From Nymphaea colorata (taxonomy: Eukaryota > Streptophyta > Magnoliopsida > Nymphaeales > Nymphaeaceae), in NCBI RefSeq assembly GCF_008831285.2, contig NC_045149.1, forward strand, positions 14,038,629 through 14,102,628: a DNA stretch of 64,000 nucleotides. The letters run 5' to 3'. The position numbers were made by a program, and so were the translations under genes. Positions within the stretch are counted from its first letter, which is position 1, and the number at the start of each line of letters is the position of its first letter. Shown here piece by piece: positions 60,590 to 64,000 of this stretch. The notes under the pieces are model-generated. The model was not told where the DNA came from. It made no database searches and worked only from the letters and a program-made list of their open reading frames with translations.

Positions 60590-63335
60590 ATAATGCCCAC
60601 AAAGATTATGTCAAAAATTTAAAGAAAAGAAATGGAAACAAAAAGCATTATTATCTCATATCAAAATGAGAAATGAAGGATAAAACTGTCTGCTAGTTTG
60701 CGTGCTGACAGAAAATTAATTTAGTTGTTACCAACAATTTTCCACCAAAGCTTGTGAAATATTTAATAACTTGAAAGTATGGCAGATGAAAAAAAAGCAA
60801 TACTTTCATTTATTTAAGCAACACACTTGCGGGGCACTTTTTCAACGAACCGTTAGAAGTAAAATAAATTCATTAAACTTGACATGGTTTAATTTGACAT
60901 ACAACCATTGTTAAATCCAGCATTAGTTAAATTCTTCCATATTGTTGAGAGAAAAGTAAATTAAAACAAAAACATAGCTAACTTGTAGAAAAGATACAAG
61001 TTTTAAACATAAAACAGAGAGGGAGGGACACTTGAGTGATAAGATAAGCATGCAGCTGAAGCGGGCGGGCTCTCAGTGTCTCCGATACTGGTTAGAGCAA
61101 GATATACGGTGGCAAAAACTACCATTGTAGGTCTATAGCGGTGAAGACTCGAAGCGATGTTAAACATCACTGGTATACATGGATTTAGCGGCAACAAAAT
61201 CACTGCTGTAGGGCACATACACCAGCCACTAAATCTCTAGTATAGATAAGGATGTGCACCTCTCATCGAGCAAGTTCCAGTTCCAATCAATCAAAGATAT
61301 GTCTCACGAGATCCATTCCTTACAAGTCATTGCACTTGGGGAAAATGCAGCCACATTTTTGTTTAAGGAAGAAAGACATTGTTGGAAAGATGAAATCAAC
61401 CCTGAAAAGTAACGTATTTTGTTGCTTTCGCCATTACATTTTCCCTCTATCAAAATGTGAATATATATATCAATAAATCATGGCACCTTCAATTGAAGCA
61501 CAACATTGCCAACAAAAAGAAAAGGAACTCAATTTCACCATTTAGGATGTTCCCAGATTTCATACAATGAACTACAAACTTATAGAACCTTTTGGGTGGT
61601 TTTAATATCCACCTTCTGATTAGTTTTACATGTTTGCTCATTCTTTGGCCAACTTTTACATGTTGACTAATTCTTTTGTTTTATTTTTATCCAAGTGGCA
61701 GTCTTAAAATTAATTTTAGTTAAGGAAAAATGTCCTCAGTTTTGGTGTTTGTGAATGATTCTGATAACTATATCTTCTACATCCTTAATTTTTATCTTTG
61801 AGATGTCTCCACAAAAATCTTCTCCTTATGGGCAGAATTCCATAATCAATCCTGCATGTTGCCACATAAAAAACCCTGACATACATTTTTATATATATCA
61901 GCCATTGACATTTTTGAGACCATACTCTTCAATTTGGATCAACTTAATAGCTCATATTGGTTGTCAGTTCAGAATACCTTTTACATATATATAGCTATTA
62001 GTGAGTTACATCTTTCTACTTAAACTTATCCCCACAATCTTGATCTAGATAACTTTGGAGTTTGTAGCGGAGCCATTAATTAGCAGTTTTTCCTTTTTAA
62101 TTCTATTTTCTTGATAGTATTTTCAATTTGATGGGATAATTTCATCATTTGGATGATTACTTTAATACTTTTGACGAGATCAAGTGTTTGTTTGAAAAAC
62201 AGAAAGAAAAGTTGGACATTTGGTGTTTTTCAAAAGGAGTTCCATCTTATTTTTCCCATTTAATTGGTGGAGCAGTCTTTGTACATTGAGATCGCACATA
62301 GTGGCTGGGAAGACATACATATGTTACTTTTTTTACGGTTTATTTTATAAAAAAACAAACAAGTGTTAAACTGTTTTTAAATCCAATGTACGGCTTTTAC
62401 TGGACTTTTTGTAAGTGAGATAGATCTGTATGATTGATGTATACACATGCAGCTACATTCTATAATGAAATTGTTACATTATGAAGAATTTTTTGATGGA
62501 GGAGCACGACCTGTAACCAAGCCGCAGCTGCATGTATAAGGGATTATGAAAAAATCGTCTTTACTTTACTCTACGCAACTAAAGTCTTCCCTGATTAGGT
62601 CCAGCATTTAATTTTTTATAAAGAACGGGTCAACCTGACTTCTACTGAAACCCAAAAGATTGCATGTTAATAATTGAAAAAAATAAATGGCTCTTCATTG
62701 GAATTGTGTACAAAATAACGGGTCAATGTCAAATTTCCCAACACAGGTATAAGTGGCTCTTTGTTGACTTCTTTTCCATTTCCTTCTCTCATTTTATCTC
62801 TCCTCACTCTCTTGAATCTTGTTTGTCCCCTTCTATTTTTGAGGATTTTACGTTGAGCAGCTGGAAGCATCTAGTGTCACCAGCCATCTATGGCGATGGT
62901 GAGTAGACCAGAGCTTGAGCAGCAGCAGTAAAAACCCAACAACAACAGGTATTAATTTTTCTTTCTCTCTCTTCCTCAAGTTTCTTCTTCATTTCTTGCT
63001 CTGAGGGTGTCTTAAGGCGAAATCCAGTGCGTCATTTTTTTATTCCTTTTTCGATCAGTTTTCCCCTTTCTTGTTTTCTTGCTGATCTGGTAGATGCCCG
63101 GATCAGTTCTTTTTGCTTTTTTCTTTTGTTGCTCGTACTACACCCTACAGGAGTTTATCATCAACTGACCCCACCTGATGACAGAGAAGTAGCAGATTTG
63201 GCTGAAGAAGAGATTTTGCACTCTGGGGTTATATTCTTCCTTAGTGAAACAGAGTCCACCTGGGGATAGTAACAATGAAATTTTTTTTATTCATTTATGC
63301 CCTTTTCTGTTGTTCTGGAGCACAAAGGCTCTATG
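60590..63335. repeat. Dispersed repeat, copy B (about 2.7 kb)
   Basis: It is the counterpart of copy A (51210-54185) and, at its left end, of copy C (47935-48905). It lacks the hAT-like insertion and the two local duplications of copy A, so it is closer to the ancestral arrangement. Near its right end (after CACCCTACAG/ at 63150) an open stretch reads VYHQLTPPDDREVADLAEEE, then ILHSGV. Copy A has the same text with one base missing (GACAAAGAATAGCAG). This may be a remnant exon of unknown family. Confidence 0.85.
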
Positions 63336-64000
63336 TGGCACAGGAATTGCACATCTGGTCCTAAAATATCACATACCATGCACTATATATGAATGAATGA
63401 TGGCTTCAATGAAATTCTTTATTTCAACATCCGTTCAGGAAGGCTCCAAGCCCCAAAAATGCGCTTGAGTGCTCAAAATGTGACTTATGTGTGTCATCAT
63501 CATCTTGTTCAGGCATGGCTTGATGAGCGAAGGTAAAAGGTGTGCTCGAAAAAAGAAAAAAGCTATTATCGTAACGAAATCCCAGTCAAAACCATATTGT
63601 GGTTGGTAACCTCTTCAAATTTGTTTTTTCACTTCGACCAGTTATTCCTCACACTATATAATCACATTGGCTGGTCCTGCCAAAATGACAGAACCACATA
63701 TTGTGGTTGGTAACCTCTTCTAATTTGTCTTTTTATTAATTGTTAGTTCATGAGGATTTTTAAATAGAAAAATGTAGAAAAAGCTCAACATAGCTATATA
63801 CATATATATATGGATCAATTAGAGCCGATTTACTCCATTAATGGTACAATTTCCATACCCATATCAAGAAAATCCTTCATTTTCTACTTAGGTATCACTT
63901 TTATTTTCATTTTCATCATCAACAATGTTGTCTTATTGCAGCTATTTTTACTTACCTGTGAGATTTTATGTTTACATTTAGCAAACACTAAGGTTGCTAT
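63336..64000. other. No gene; 104-bp-spaced direct repeat
   Basis: A segment with CATATTGTGGTTGGTAACCT at 63593 recurs at 63697, with the next dozen or so bases also alike. Nothing else was recognised. Confidence 0.5.

Overview
This window looks like nuclear DNA of a flowering plant. It is AT-rich with long T/A runs and many (TA)n, (CT)n and (CA)n microsatellites. It carries L1-type LINEs with a DUF4283/zinc-knuckle ORF1, Ty1/copia relics and several small non-autonomous DNA transposons. The host-gene pieces are of plant type and split by introns: a JmjC demethylase, SEC16, a subtilase, a family 2 glycoside hydrolase and an LRR protein. The species cannot be named from sequence alone. I found no gene that looks intact and functional, and no convincing tRNA, rRNA, miRNA or CRISPR.

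Layout. 1-9 kb: no recognisable gene; a plus-strand T-rich tract with exon-like islands and two Harbinger-type MITEs. 9-15 kb: small transposons (one 234-bp MULE-like element with a perfect 9-bp target duplication) and a minus-strand copia RNase H relic. 15.5-20.8 kb: a nest of retroelements, namely a first DUF4283 LINE fragment, a minus-strand copia-type LTR with primer-binding site, and a longer LINE whose lesions can be read base by base. 21-22.1 kb: a hAT-like element with an 8-bp target duplication and a GC-rich LRR receptor-like protein fragment. 25-25.5 kb: a possible 5' end of an AAA-ATPase gene. 26.1-29.2 kb: a MITE, then a 1.9-kb TA/CATA-rich block and a 270-bp tandem array. 29.2-34.4 kb: two pieces of a subtilase on the minus strand, about 4.7 kb apart, with unclassified GC-richer repeat-like DNA between them. 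36.9-37.7 kb: the first two coding exons of a plant GH2 beta-galactosidase, minus strand. 43.3-44.3 kb: copia integrase/RT relic, plus strand. 44.96-45.72 kb: two consecutive exons of a JMJ14/18-type histone H3K4 demethylase, plus strand, with frameshifts and stops. 46.6-47.9 kb: the 5' end of a SEC16 gene, with its 5'UTR intron apparently retained. 47.9-63.3 kb: three copies (one partial) of a dispersed repeat of about 2.5-3 kb. One copy contains a hAT-like insertion that is absent from the other, giving an empty/filled site pair. A 696-bp tandem duplication lies at 56.7-58.1 kb.

The genes do not form a working unit. The window is a repeat-rich intergenic region holding partial copies of at least five, probably six, unrelated host genes. 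Several fragments begin at or near the 5' end of the source gene and keep introns, so they look like DNA-level copies (segmental duplication or transposon capture) rather than retrocopies. The frame-breaking lesions, transposon boundaries and gene identities were read from the sequence. Family names rest on recalled conserved motifs and were not checked by any search.
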